The translations under genes were made by a program, and so were the position numbers. The notes beneath the pieces are model-generated. The model did no database searches. It saw only the letters and a program-made list of their open reading frames with translations, and was not told the origin of the DNA. Positions 1-7,678 of a stretch of 37,997 nt of DNA are shown here, in pieces. This DNA comes from Mucilaginibacter xinganensis (lineage in GTDB: Bacteria; Bacteroidota; Bacteroidia; Sphingobacteriales; Sphingobacteriaceae): the NCBI GenBank assembly GCA_026225055.1, contig JAMFSA010000160.1, forward strand, positions 1-37,997, given 5' to 3'. How positions within the stretch are numbered: the first letter of the stretch is position 1; each line of letters begins with the position of its first letter.

Positions 1-110
1 ACCATTGAACTTTTAACTACTTTAAAAAACGCCTCAACGGTTTCTTGTACGTCAACTTTCTCTATGCCTGTTTTAGTTGAGATTTCAGTTATAATTTCTG
101 CCTTAGTCAT
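1..110 (-). CDS. HU/IHF-family DNA-binding protein, N-terminal part (cut by window edge)
   Basis: Only the first 36 codons are visible; the gene runs off the left edge. The protein begins MTKAEIITEISTKTG and continues with EKVDVQETVEAFF. This is the N-terminal helical dimerisation region of the HU/IHF family of small nucleoid proteins, which bend DNA without strong sequence preference. The DNA-binding beta arm lies outside the window, so HU cannot be separated from an IHF-like paralogue. It is transcribed away from mutY, and the 176-base gap between the two carries a candidate promoter element. In many Bacteroidota an HU gene sits next to mutY, which fits. Confidence 0.85.
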   Translation of the reverse strand, partial: MTKAEIITEISTKTGIEKVDVQETVEAFFKVVKSSM

Positions 111-160
111 ATCTGATTTTCTTTTTTTAATTATATAAATACTTAACTGTTTTGGGGTTG

Positions 161-168
161 CAAAAGTA
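161..168 (-). promoter_or_regulatory. Candidate -7 promoter element for the HU gene
   Basis: Read on the minus strand this is TACTTTTG, an exact match to the Bacteroidota -7 consensus TAnnTTTG. It lies about 50 bases before the HU start codon. No good TTTG is seen 19 to 21 bases further upstream; the nearest CAAA on the plus strand (181-184) leaves a spacer of only 12. The call rests on one half of the promoter. Confidence 0.35.
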
Positions 169-286
169 TCTCTTTATAACCAAAGATTGAAATAATTAAT
201 ACGTTTTTTTTATTCGTTAACAAAAACAGGTGTAAATCTTACATTAAATAAGCAAAACCATGCTTATCATCCTACTTTTGTTACAC

Positions 287-1333
287 ATGAATTTCTCTGA
301 CGAACTGGTACAATGGTACATACAAAACAAGCGCGACCTGCCCTGGCGCAACACTAATAACGCGTATATTATATGGTTGTCTGAAATTATTTTGCAGCAA
401 ACGCGTGTTGAACAGGGCCTGCCTTACTTTAACCGCTTTGTTGAACAATACCCCGATGTAAGCAGTTTCGCAGCCGCACATGAAGATGATATTTTAAAGC
501 TGTGGCAGGGCCTAGGTTATTACTCGCGCGGGCGTAACATGCTTAAAACAGCACAACTGGTTAATGAACTTTATAACGGTAAGTTCCCTGAAAAATATGA
601 CGAGCTTATAAAACTGAAAGGCATTGGCGAATATACCGCCGCGGCCATATCCTCATTCTCCGCAAATGAAGCAAAGGCCGTAGTGGATGGTAATGTTTAC
701 CGGGTTTTGGCCCGATATTTTGGTATTGATGAGCCGATAAACAGCACCAAAGGCAAAAAAACATTCCAGCAAATGGCCGATGAACTGCTTAACCAGGAGC
801 AACCTGGCCTGCATAACCAGGCCATGATGGAGTTTGGAGCCATGTTGTGCAAACCTAAAAACCCGGCTTGCGGAACCTGCCCGGTGAGGACGGGGTGCTT
901 CGCTTTTATTCATAACACCACTACTACTTTACCCGTAAAATTAAATAAGTTAAAAATTCGTGAAAGGTATCTTAACTATTTCTTAATAGTTGACGGCGAT
1001 ACACTCCTAATGAACAAGCGCGACGAAAAAGATATATGGGCAAATATGTACGACCTCCCCATGATCGAAACGCCGTCTTTGATCTCTGAAACCGATCTTA
1101 TCAACTTACCCCAACTAAATGATCATTTTGGAAAAAGAATTAAAACACTCGATATATCGCCCGTTTACAAACATATACTTACCCACCAGCGCCTGTACGT
1201 ACGCTTTATAACCATACAGCCCGAACAAGTTAATTTAAGTCCAAACTGGTTTTTTACCGACATAGAAAATTTACAAAAATTGGCAATGCCAAAAATCATT
1301 TTTATATTTATAAAAAAAATTTTTAATTTGTAG
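287..1333 (+). CDS. mutY: A/G-specific adenine DNA glycosylase MutY
   Basis: MutY removes adenine mispaired with 8-oxoguanine or guanine, the second line of defence against oxidised guanine. From the ATG at 287 the protein is 348 residues, usual for the family. Visible features in order: WLSEIILQQTRV with the catalytic Glu at about 33; the helix-hairpin-helix LKGIGEYTAAAI at about 110-121; VVDGNVYRVLARYFGI with the catalytic Asp at about 134; and four iron-sulfur cysteines at about 188, 195, 198 and 204. A C-terminal NUDIX-like domain (about 225-345) is expected to read the oxidised base. An in-frame ATG at 260 would add MLIILLLLH, which does not belong to the fold, so I prefer 287. ssb follows after 24 bases on the same strand, probably in one transcript. 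Confidence 0.95.
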   Translation: MNFSDELVQWYIQNKRDLPWRNTNNAYIIWLSEIILQQTRVEQGLPYFNRFVEQYPDVSSFAAAHEDDILKLWQGLGYYSRGRNMLKTAQLVNELYNGKFPEKYDELIKLKGIGEYTAAAISSFSANEAKAVVDGNVYRVLARYFGIDEPINSTKGKKTFQQMADELLNQEQPGLHNQAMMEFGAMLCKPKNPACGTCPVRTGCFAFIHNTTTTLPVKLNKLKIRERYLNYFLIVDGDTLLMNKRDEKDIWANMYDLPMIETPSLISETDLINLPQLNDHFGKRIKTLDISPVYKHILTHQRLYVRFITIQPEQVNLSPNWFFTDIENLQKLAMPKIIFIFIKKIFNL

Positions 1334-1357
1334 TACAATTTTTTGTCTATTTAAAAT

Positions 1358-1777
1358 ATGTCTGGTATAAATAAAGTGATCCTTGTAGGTCATTTGGGTA
1401 AAGATCCCGAAGTGCGTTACCTGGAAGGAGGAGTATCTGTAACGAGTTTTCCATTGGCCACTTCCGAAACTTTTAACAAGGATGGACGAAAAGTAGAACA
1501 AACCGAATGGCACAACATAGTAATGTGGCGGGGCCTGGCCGATGTAGCGGTTAAATTTCTGCAAAAAGGCAAACTCGTATACATTGAGGGGAAATTAAGG
1601 ACCCGCTCATTTGAAGATAAGGAAGGCATTAAAAAATATACCACCGAAGTAGTAGCCGAGAATTTCACCCTGCTGGGTCGCAAAAGCGATTTTGAAACAG
1701 AAAGCATCGCCAAGCCGTACAAAGCAGGTGAAGATGATGTATTAGAAAGCCTGAATGGGGACGATATTAAATTCTGA
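1358..1777 (+). CDS. ssb: Single-stranded DNA-binding protein
   Basis: This 139-residue protein coats single-stranded DNA during replication, recombination and repair. The OB fold fills residues 1 to about 105, recognisable by MSGINKVILVGHLGKDPEVR, the TEWHNIVMW strand and the YIEGKLRTRSF segment. A short acidic linker leads to the C-terminal tip GDDIKF, the part that docks partner proteins. The usual tip ends in DxIPF or DxLPF, so Lys replaces Pro here. At 139 residues it is short for a main SSB, but Bacteroidota SSBs of this size occur. It lies 24 bases after mutY and is followed by a clear terminator, which marks the operon end. Confidence 0.95.
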   Translation: MSGINKVILVGHLGKDPEVRYLEGGVSVTSFPLATSETFNKDGRKVEQTEWHNIVMWRGLADVAVKFLQKGKLVYIEGKLRTRSFEDKEGIKKYTTEVVAENFTLLGRKSDFETESIAKPYKAGEDDVLESLNGDDIKF

Positions 1778-1800
1778 CCAATTATAAACCTAAATAGCGA

Positions 1801-1834
1801 AGCCTTCCTGTTAATTCAGGAGGGCTTTATTTTT
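1801..1834 (+). terminator. Rho-independent terminator after ssb
   Basis: A 10-base stem, AGCCTTCCTG (1801-1810) against CAGGAGGGCT (1817-1826) with one G-T pair and a six-base loop, is followed by a T-rich tract. It starts 23 bases after the ssb stop codon. Confidence 0.85.
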
Positions 1835-1953
1835 GTCCGTTTTCCTGATAATTTATAAATTAAATATTATCGATAAATTTTTTGCCTTAAATTAGTTGCA
1901 GTTAATAAATAGTATGGAGCATAAACCTATATTTATTTATTAGCCCAACGCCT

Positions 1954-3498
1954 ATGTTTAGTTTGATAAAAAAGTTATTGCTGCTGCTTATAGTATGCGG
2001 TATTAGATTACCTGCTGCCAACGCGCAGAATATTGACCGGAGCAAATTTATTACCGATAGCCTGCAAACTTATATCAGCCGCGCATTAACTAACTGGCGT
2101 ATTCCCGGCGCAGCAGTTTGCATTGTAAAAGATGGTAAAATAGTGCTTATGAAGGGCTACGGTGTTAAAGAGCTTGGCCTTACTGAAGCGGTTGACGAAA
2201 ATACCCTGTTTATGATCGGCAGCAACACCAAAGCTTTTACAGCTACCATACTGGCTATGCTGCAAGCCAATGGCAAACTTAATCTTGACGACAAGATAAC
2301 AAAATACATCCCCTCGTTTAAACTGGATAACAAACCCGCAGGCGACATGGTTACTATCCGCGACCTGTTGTGCCACCGCATAGGCTTCCAGACCTTCCAG
2401 GGCGATTTTACTTTCTATAACACTAATCTTACCCGCGAGGATATTATCAGCAAGATGGCGCTTGTAAAGGCCACCTATCCCTTCAGGAGCAAATGGGGAT
2501 ACACCAACTCGGCGTTCTTAACCGCAGGCCAGGTGATCCCGGCTGTAACCGGTAAATCGTGGGAGGCTTATATAAAGGATTATATTTTCGCCCCGCTGGG
2601 TATGGGTAATACCCTCGCATTAAGCAAAAACCTGCCAACAGCCCTAAACCGTACTGTACCACATACCATTGTTGATGGTCGGCTAACCGCTATCCCCTAT
2701 GATCAGATAGATGGCCTTGCCCCTGCAGGCAGCATTAGCTCAAGCATAAATGATATGAGCAAATGGGTGCTTTGCCTGCTTAATAATGGCAAGGTAGGCA
2801 ATAGGCAGGTGATACCTTTAGCCGCTATACAAGCTACCCGCGAACCGCAGGATATCGTCAAAAGCGTACACCATTTAAACGGCATGGAAGATTATGAGTT
2901 GTATGGTTTAGGATGGTTCCTGGAAGATTATGCCGGGCACAGGATAGTGATGCATACCGGCGGTGTTGGTGGCTATGTGTCGTCAGTAACATTAGTTCCG
3001 CAGGAGCATTTGGGGATAATCGTGTTAACCAATACCGACCAGAACAGGCTTTATGACGCCCTGAAATGGGAGATTATGGATGCCTATTTTAAAATGCCCT
3101 ACCGAAATTACAGCGATAACTTTTTAAAAACATTTAAAGATGATCTTGATGCCGCCCAGCAACTCGACCACCGGCGTAAGGACACTGTAGCCCTGTTACA
3201 CCCACCAGCATTGCCAGCAACGGCCTATCTGGGTAAATACACTAACGAGCTTTACGGCAACATGGCAATCACAGCCGGTGAGGGTAATGACCTGGAGATG
3301 CGCTTTGAGCATCACCCCAAAATGTACGCCCACCTGATGCCCCTGGGCGGCAACCGTTTCTACGTAGTTTTCTCCGATCCAGAACTGGGCAAGGCTGTGT
3401 TTCCATTCTCTGTACAAAATGGTACAGTAACCGGTGTTAGGGTTAAGGTTGATGACGATGTGGAGTATAATCCGTATGATTTTAAGAAGGTAGAGTGA
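1954..3498 (+). CDS. Secreted serine hydrolase, class C beta-lactamase-like fold
   Basis: This 514-residue protein starts with a signal peptide (about 1-24, ending AANAQ), so it should act outside the cytoplasm. The penicillin-binding-protein-like catalytic set is present: SNTK with nucleophile Ser90 and Lys93, the YTN motif at 183-185, and HTGG at 334-337 in place of KTG. From about residue 415 a smaller beta domain resembles the DUF3471 tail common in Bacteroidota relatives. Family members are esterases, D-aminopeptidases or DD-peptidases; true beta-lactamase activity cannot be read from sequence. It is a single gene between the ssb terminator and a long repeat-filled gap. The start is fixed by the signal peptide. 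Confidence 0.88.
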   Translation: MFSLIKKLLLLLIVCGIRLPAANAQNIDRSKFITDSLQTYISRALTNWRIPGAAVCIVKDGKIVLMKGYGVKELGLTEAVDENTLFMIGSNTKAFTATILAMLQANGKLNLDDKITKYIPSFKLDNKPAGDMVTIRDLLCHRIGFQTFQGDFTFYNTNLTREDIISKMALVKATYPFRSKWGYTNSAFLTAGQVIPAVTGKSWEAYIKDYIFAPLGMGNTLALSKNLPTALNRTVPHTIVDGRLTAIPYDQIDGLAPAGSISSSINDMSKWVLCLLNNGKVGNRQVIPLAAIQATREPQDIVKSVHHLNGMEDYELYGLGWFLEDYAGHRIVMHTGGVGGYVSSVTLVPQEHLGIIVLTNTDQNRLYDALKWEIMDAYFKMPYRNYSDNFLKTFKDDLDAAQQLDHRRKDTVALLHPPALPATAYLGKYTNELYGNMAITAGEGNDLEMRFEHHPKMYAHLMPLGGNRFYVVFSDPELGKAVFPFSVQNGTVTGVRVKVDDDVEYNPYDFKKVE

Positions 3499-3617
3499 TG
3501 TCAAGATTTGTTCTGTGTGCGCAATTGCGGGCGACAGCGTGGTAATCACCTACTGTACAGAGCAGTATGCTTATCGCAGACTTGTCTTGTGAAGCCGCTC
3601 ATTGCCGCTAAGGCTTA

Positions 3618-3644
3618 GTCCTTTTGTCTTCGCCACAAAAGGAC
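3618..3644. repeat. Short palindrome in repeat-rich gap
   Basis: GTCCTTTTGT (3618-3627) pairs perfectly with ACAAAAGGAC (3635-3644) around a seven-base loop. The sequence resembles the more complex element at 4136-4180 (both have TTTTTGT/ACAAAA arms next to CCAAAAAGG or GGTTAC), so the two may be one family. Confidence 0.65.
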
Positions 3645-3668
3645 CAAAAAGGTTAGTCAGTAGAAATG

Positions 3669-3705
3669 CTGATTTACAGCGCAAGGCCTTTGCGCTGCAA
3701 ATCAG
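3669..3705. repeat. 16-base-stem palindrome in repeat-rich gap
   Basis: The arm at 3669-3684 pairs with the arm at 3690-3705 over 16 bases with one mismatch and a five-base loop. The core is ACAGCGCAA against TTGCGCTG. There is no T-run on either side, so this is a repeat element and not a standard terminator. Confidence 0.7.
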
Positions 3706-3874
3706 GCAAAACCTGGGCTGCTATATTTTTACCCTGCTGTCGCTACGCGATTTTGCCTTTGCCCTTCTGTAAAAATCTGCTATGCCCTGCCACTGCACAA
3801 GGCCACCATCGTTTTGCCTGATTTCACCCGAAGCTTTTCTACTGACGGAGAAAGAAAAAATAAATCTCTCATCC

Positions 3875-3969
3875 ATGTCATTGCGATCTGCTGGAAGCCG
3901 AGTGGCAACCTCGTCGCTTGCTGATTGAACGCGACAAGGTTGCTTCGTCGTTCCTCCTCGCAATGACAT
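3875..3969. repeat. 95-base nested palindromic element
   Basis: The outer arms ATGTCATTGCGA (3875-3886) and TCGCAATGACAT (3958-3969) are perfect inverted copies. Inside them GCAACCTCGTCGC (about 3905-3917) and GCGACAAGGTTGC (3931-3943) form a second stem with one mismatch. Translated on the minus strand the right part gives MSLRGGTTKQ, a peptide I associate with spurious annotations of a Bacteroidota intergenic repeat. The family assignment is from memory and was not searched. Confidence 0.75.
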
Positions 3970-4135
3970 ATTTGATAAATCTGTTGTTTTAAAGAGCGTG
4001 GGCTTTGACAATAAGGGCGGGCCAGCGTAGAGGCGGGAATGACGGTTTATCTTTTTGTGTGATGTGAGAATACGAAGTATTCGAACAGCGAAAAAAGCGT
4101 AAAGAACCGGCAGGGAGCGCGGAAGCATCCTTGTT

Positions 4136-4180
4136 GTCTTGATTTTTTTGGTTACTTTTTGTATCAAGACAAAAAGTGAC
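4136..4180. repeat. Element with two competing hairpins
   Basis: Two stems share sequence and cannot form together. GTCTTGAT (4136-4143) pairs with ATCAAGAC (4163-4170). GTTACTTTTTGT (4151-4162) pairs with ACAAAAAGTGAC (4169-4180) with one G-T pair and a six-base loop. The element lies downstream of hemH on the minus strand, where the second stem could act as a terminator hairpin. Confidence 0.65.
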
Positions 4181-4267
4181 TTCTTAGCGAAAAGCGATAC
4201 CATGCGAGAGGTATTCGGTTATGCATATTCGCCTATATAGTTCCTCGCAACGAGAAGTGGTAAGTAT

Positions 4268-5284
4268 TTACTCTCTAACCATTTTCTCCAACGCATCAAT
4301 CCAGGTTGGCGAATCGTTAAGGCTTTCTACTAACTGCACATGCTCGCCGCCTAAGGCTTTAAACTCATCGCCGTATTCTTTGGTTACTTCAAATACAGTT
4401 TCGAGGCAATCGGCAACAAAGGCCGGGCAAAATACCAGCAGCCGTTTTTTACCTTCGTTAGCTAGCTTGGCTACTATTTCGCTGGTATAAGGCTGTACCC
4501 ATGGGTCGTTGCCTAAGCGGGATTGAAAACAAATGGTATATTTTTCCTTCGGGATATTTAATTTCTGGGCGATCAGTTTCGCGGTATGGTGCGATTGCGC
4601 CGAGTAGCAGAATTTATTGGTATCGTTAAGCGTTTCGCAACAACCATCAACCTTAAGGCAATAGCTGTGCGTATGGTCTGATTTTATTAGTTGTCTTTGC
4701 GGTAAACCATGAAAGCTAAACAAGATATGATCATAACTTTCAGGATTGTATTTCTGTGCGTTGTTGGCAAAGGTTTCAATCATCAGCTCATTATCATGAA
4801 ATGAATTAATGAAGGAAATATTGGGAGATGTAGGCCATTTACCCACCATGTCCATAATTTTTTCATACACCGAACCTGTACTTGCCGATGCATATTGCGG
4901 AAACATCGGGATTACCTGTATATCCTGCACCAAAGCATCTTTTAATCTTGTTAATGCTGATTCTATCGACGGGCTTTGATAACGCATAGCCAGTTCAACC
5001 TGATACTCCTCGCCTAAGCGATCTTGTAGTAACTGCCGTTGTAGTTTACTGTAATGCAAAAGTGGCGAGCCGGTTTTTTCATCCCAGATCTGCTGATAAA
5101 GTTTGGCTGATTTCGGTCCGCGGGTAGGGACGATAAGGCCTTTGACCAATAGGGTACGTAAAACAGGGTTTACATCAATTACCCTCGGGTCCATTAAAAA
5201 TTCTCTGAGGTATTTGCGCACATCCGCGGTTGAAGGACTATCAGGCGTACCTAAATTGACCAGTAAAACTCCCTTTTTACTCAT
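4268..5284 (-). CDS. hemH: Ferrochelatase (protoporphyrin ferrochelatase)
   Basis: HemH inserts iron into a porphyrin ring at the end of heme synthesis. From the ATG at 5284 the product is 338 residues and opens MSKKGVLLVNLGTPDSP, the standard family start. FSFHGLPQRQL holds the metal-site His (about 192), and FCPAFVADCLETVFE holds the conserved Glu (about 295). Between them are cysteines at CLKVDGCCE, as in some iron-sulfur-bearing relatives. A start at 5338 would add a hydrophobic tail encoded by the upstream repeat, so I reject it. A CAAAAGTA sequence at 5294-5301 (TACTTTTG on the coding strand) could be a -7 element, but it would leave almost no leader. hemH may be the last gene of the ispH-WG-crtW unit. 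Confidence 0.95.
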   Translation of the reverse strand: MSKKGVLLVNLGTPDSPSTADVRKYLREFLMDPRVIDVNPVLRTLLVKGLIVPTRGPKSAKLYQQIWDEKTGSPLLHYSKLQRQLLQDRLGEEYQVELAMRYQSPSIESALTRLKDALVQDIQVIPMFPQYASASTGSVYEKIMDMVGKWPTSPNISFINSFHDNELMIETFANNAQKYNPESYDHILFSFHGLPQRQLIKSDHTHSYCLKVDGCCETLNDTNKFCYSAQSHHTAKLIAQKLNIPKEKYTICFQSRLGNDPWVQPYTSEIVAKLANEGKKRLLVFCPAFVADCLETVFEVTKEYGDEFKALGGEHVQLVESLNDSPTWIDALEKMVRE

Positions 5285-5338
5285 AATGAATAGCAAAAGT
5301 AATAAAATTTCCGCAAGCCACATAAGCCCCTTAGCCAC

Positions 5339-5406
5339 ATAAAGGGGGAGTTTTACAAAGCCATGAGATAATTAAGCCTGCATATTATAGTTCCCCCTTT
5401 AGGGGG
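5339..5406. repeat. G/C-tract palindromic repeat between hemH and crtW
   Basis: TAAAGGGGGA (5339-5348) is the exact inverted copy of TCCCCCTTTA (5392-5401), and CCCCCTTTAGGGGG (5393-5406) is itself nearly palindromic. The right part lies inside the 3' end of crtW and supplies its last codons and stop. C-rich elements of this kind (CCCCCTAAAGGGGG) recur in Sphingobacteriaceae intergenic regions as far as I recall; not searched. Confidence 0.6.
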
Positions 5407-6083
5407 TTAGGGGGCTGTACCTTGTGAAGTTTCCACCACGGTGTTCCTGGCGAATCATGATGCTCATAATGATAACCGAAAAAGTAACACGACAAAAATG
5501 CCAGCACATGATTACGTGATTGGCTGCGTGCCTGGTGCTTGTTATCATGCTCGCCTTTATGCGGCAAATAGGTGCCGAAATAAAATAATTGAACTGTACT
5601 CAGCAATGATGGTGCTACCCAAAACAGTAGCAAGTTTGGCTGAGGGATCCAGATCTTGAGTATATTGAATATTATTGCCATCACCACAATTTGCCATATA
5701 GATAAATAATTGCGGATAAACCGCACATACCATTGAACGAAATTGCCCTCATGATAATCCGGATCATCCTCAGTATGAACATGGCTATGATGCTGGTGGT
5801 GTTTGGTATACAATTTAGGGTACCAGAACGAGGCGTAAAGTAAGGTGCAGGTATAACCCACCAAATTATTCAATGTTTTGTTTGATGAAACGGTACCGTG
5901 CATAGCATCATGCGCGGTGATAAATAGACCAGTATACAGGTGCATCTGCACTAAAACAAACAGGTATAGCAAAGGATTGGCAAAGTTTACCTGCCAGCCC
6001 ATCAATAATATAATTGAGGCCGCCCAAGTACCCATAACCAGCAGGGCAACTAATAAACCAATGTTTGATGGCTGTTTTTGCAT
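5385..6083 (-). CDS. crtW: CrtW-type beta-carotene ketolase (membrane fatty-acid-hydroxylase superfamily)
   Basis: CrtW enzymes add a 4-keto group to beta-ionone rings using a di-iron centre in the membrane. From the ATG at 6083 the protein is 232 residues, close to the usual 240-260. Three histidine clusters are visible: HDAMH at 58-62, HHQHH at 95-99 and HYEHH at 205-209. The surrounding blocks GNFVQWYVRFI, LFYFGTYLPHKGEHD and SPGTPWWKL match CrtW better than CrtZ hydroxylases or fatty acid desaturases. About four membrane helices are expected. A GTG at 6101 would add six residues. The last residues QPPNPLKGEL are the translation of a C-rich intergenic repeat, so the natural C-terminus seems replaced. 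It follows the WG protein and ispH on the same strand. Confidence 0.82.
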   Translation of the reverse strand: MQKQPSNIGLLVALLVMGTWAASIILLMGWQVNFANPLLYLFVLVQMHLYTGLFITAHDAMHGTVSSNKTLNNLVGYTCTLLYASFWYPKLYTKHHQHHSHVHTEDDPDYHEGNFVQWYVRFIRNYLSIWQIVVMAIIFNILKIWIPQPNLLLFWVAPSLLSTVQLFYFGTYLPHKGEHDNKHQARSQSRNHVLAFLSCYFFGYHYEHHDSPGTPWWKLHKVQPPNPLKGEL

Positions 6084-6113
6084 AGATATATAAACAAACA
6101 CAGATGGGTGATT

Positions 6114-6611
6114 TTAGTTCTTCACCCTGATGCCTGCTTTGTTGATATAGAACCATTTGTTACTTATCCATACGGTATGTTCCTTATCGGGTATAGTTTT
6201 ACAATCGTCGCTAACTTTTGCCACACCATTTTTAAATGGGAACGCACAACCATATCGGGGTTGAATTTTAATAGCAAAGCTTGCAGAATCAACATATCCG
6301 ATTTTTCCGTCTTTTAAAATCCTGAAAAGCCCCTCAGACGTGTAATCGGGTCCGTTATCAAATGGGAAAATGGTATATAACACCTTTTCATGTCTGTCAA
6401 TTGCTACGAAACCTATTTTGGGTTTTAAAACAATCGCATACTTTTTAAAGGTATCAGTAAAACACATGTTATATTTCCCAAAAGGGATCACTGTTTTTCC
6501 TTTTGAATCAACATAGGCATACTGGCCTTTTGAGTTGGTTTTTAAGAAAAGATAATCTTTTGAACTGTTGAAGCTAAGGAGAAATAGAAGCAATGGAATA
6601 AATAGCTTCAT
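6114..6611 (-). CDS. Small secreted WG-repeat protein
   Basis: This 165-residue protein starts with a hydrophobic signal sequence (MKLFIPLLLFLLSF) and then shows degenerate WG/KWG repeats: YAYVDSKGKTVIPFGKY, IGFVAIDRHEKVLY, IGYVDSASFAIKIQPRY. Each repeat makes a short beta hairpin, and in longer proteins they stack into a propeller-like sheet. No enzymatic residues are evident and no function is known. The ATG at 6611 is preferred over a GTG at 6617. It lies 10 bases after ispH and about 30 bases before crtW, so it is probably co-transcribed with both, but nothing in it points to a role in isoprenoid chemistry. Confidence 0.75.
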   Translation of the reverse strand: MKLFIPLLLFLLSFNSSKDYLFLKTNSKGQYAYVDSKGKTVIPFGKYNMCFTDTFKKYAIVLKPKIGFVAIDRHEKVLYTIFPFDNGPDYTSEGLFRILKDGKIGYVDSASFAIKIQPRYGCAFPFKNGVAKVSDDCKTIPDKEHTVWISNKWFYINKAGIRVKN

Positions 6612-6621
6612 TTTCACGAGC

Positions 6622-7473
6622 CTAAAAATTTTCCAGTTCCGCTTTTACCTCCTGCATCAGCCACATGGGGGTTGATGTCGCACCAGCTATGCCTACTTTA
6701 TCGCCTGGGGCAAATAATGCTTTATCAAGCTCGCTGGCTGATGATATAAAATAGGTGTTAGGGTTATTTTTAAGGCATACCTCATACAGCACCTTGCCGT
6801 TTGATGATTTACGGCCGGATACAAAAATGATCTTATCAAACTGAGCAACAAACTTAGGCAGGTCCTTATCCCGGTTGGATACCTGGCGGCAGATAGTATC
6901 ATTTGCCTTAAGATCGTAACCGCGCGCGAGCAGTTCATCCTTCACACTGTAAAACTTAGCCATACTCTTGGTTGTCTGGCTGTAAAGGGTGATGTTATGC
7001 GGTAGCTCCACATTATCCAGTTCGGCAATATCCTGGAAAACGAGTGCCTCGCCGTTGGTTTGGCCTTCTAAGCCAATTACCTCGGCATGGCCGTGCTTAC
7101 CGAAGATGAGGATCTTTTCGTTAGCGTCGTATGAATTTTTGATACGGTTCTGCAGCTTTAAAACCACAGGGCATGATGCATCAATAAGGGTAATATTATT
7201 TTCTAACGCGGTACGATAGGTATCAGGAGCCTCGCCATGCGCACGGATGAGTACCTTTTCGTTTTTAAGATCTTTAAGCGCGTCATGTTCAATAATGCGC
7301 AGGCCTTTGGCTTTCAGACGTTCAACCTCTTCATCATTATGCACTATATCGCCCAGGCAATACAGGTAGCCGTCATCAGCCAGAATTTCTTCGGCCATAT
7401 CAATAGCGTAAACCACTCCAAAGCAAAAGCCCGAATCCTGGTCTATGGTAACCTGTAGATTATACTCTCCCAT
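6622..7473 (-). CDS. ispH: 4-hydroxy-3-methylbut-2-enyl diphosphate reductase
   Basis: IspH is the last enzyme of the MEP pathway. It reduces HMBPP to isopentenyl and dimethylallyl diphosphate with a [4Fe-4S] cluster. The 283-residue protein has the three cluster cysteines at 17 (SGFCFGV), 101 (DASCPVV) and 195 (DTICRQV), plus RAHGEAP, FGKHGHAEVIG and the substrate-contact block VSGRKSSNGK. The ending GIAGATSTPMWL is typical. Sitting between crtW and cruF, it would supply the C5 units for carotenoids. A CAAATTTA at 7481-7488 (TAAATTTG on the coding strand) resembles a -7 element, but it would leave a leader of about one base, so I do not call a promoter. Confidence 0.96.
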   Translation of the reverse strand: MGEYNLQVTIDQDSGFCFGVVYAIDMAEEILADDGYLYCLGDIVHNDEEVERLKAKGLRIIEHDALKDLKNEKVLIRAHGEAPDTYRTALENNITLIDASCPVVLKLQNRIKNSYDANEKILIFGKHGHAEVIGLEGQTNGEALVFQDIAELDNVELPHNITLYSQTTKSMAKFYSVKDELLARGYDLKANDTICRQVSNRDKDLPKFVAQFDKIIFVSGRKSSNGKVLYEVCLKNNPNTYFISSASELDKALFAPGDKVGIAGATSTPMWLMQEVKAELENF

Positions 7474-7516
7474 TGTGCTGCAAATTTACGGTAAAAAATT
7501 AAACAAATGCATTCAC

Positions 7517-7678
7517 GTAGAGACGCAATATTTTGCGTCCTCTGCTTTGTGGTTCTCTGTCAAAATCTTTGTGATCTCTGTGGTAGAATCAACCCCAAAG
7601 TGCGCTGAGGTTTTCACAAAGAGCACTGAGACTATTATTTAAATATTCGCCGGGAGACGCAAAATATTGCGTCTCTAC
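7517..7678. repeat. 162-base element with perfect 23-base terminal inverted repeats
   Basis: The sequence at 7517-7539 (starting GTAGAGACGC) is the exact reverse complement of 7656-7678 (ending GCGTCTCTAC). Each arm is itself almost palindromic (GACGCAA against TTGCGTC). The interior holds a second pair of related phrases, CTTTGTGATCTCTGTGG and CACAAAGAGCACTGAG. There is no open frame, so it would be a non-autonomous element of MITE or REP type. The right arm covers the cruF stop codon. Confidence 0.8.

Larger units (their letters stand above)
3499..4267. other. 769-base gene-free stretch rich in palindromic repeats
   Basis: I find no credible gene here. At least four separate imperfect palindromes fill it (3618-3644, 3669-3705, 3875-3969, 4136-4180), listed separately. 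A 160-codon open frame on the minus strand spans several of them and is low-complexity repeat translation. The stretch separates the plus-strand serine hydrolase from the minus-strand hemH, so it lies between convergent genes and may end transcription from both sides. Confidence 0.7.

Noticed and set aside
260..286. Hydrophobic leader at the mutY start considered as a signal peptide
   Set aside because: MutY is a cytoplasmic repair enzyme; the conserved fold starts after the ATG at 287.
3721..4203. 160-codon open frame on the minus strand in the repeat-rich gap
   Set aside because: It reads through several palindromes; peptides such as MSLRGGTTKQ and KKSLFVLIQK are translations of repeat arms. 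There is no domain or start context.
5285..5338. N-terminal extension of hemH to 5338
   Set aside because: The extra 18 residues are encoded by upstream repeat sequence, and the family starts at MSKKGVLLVNLGTP.
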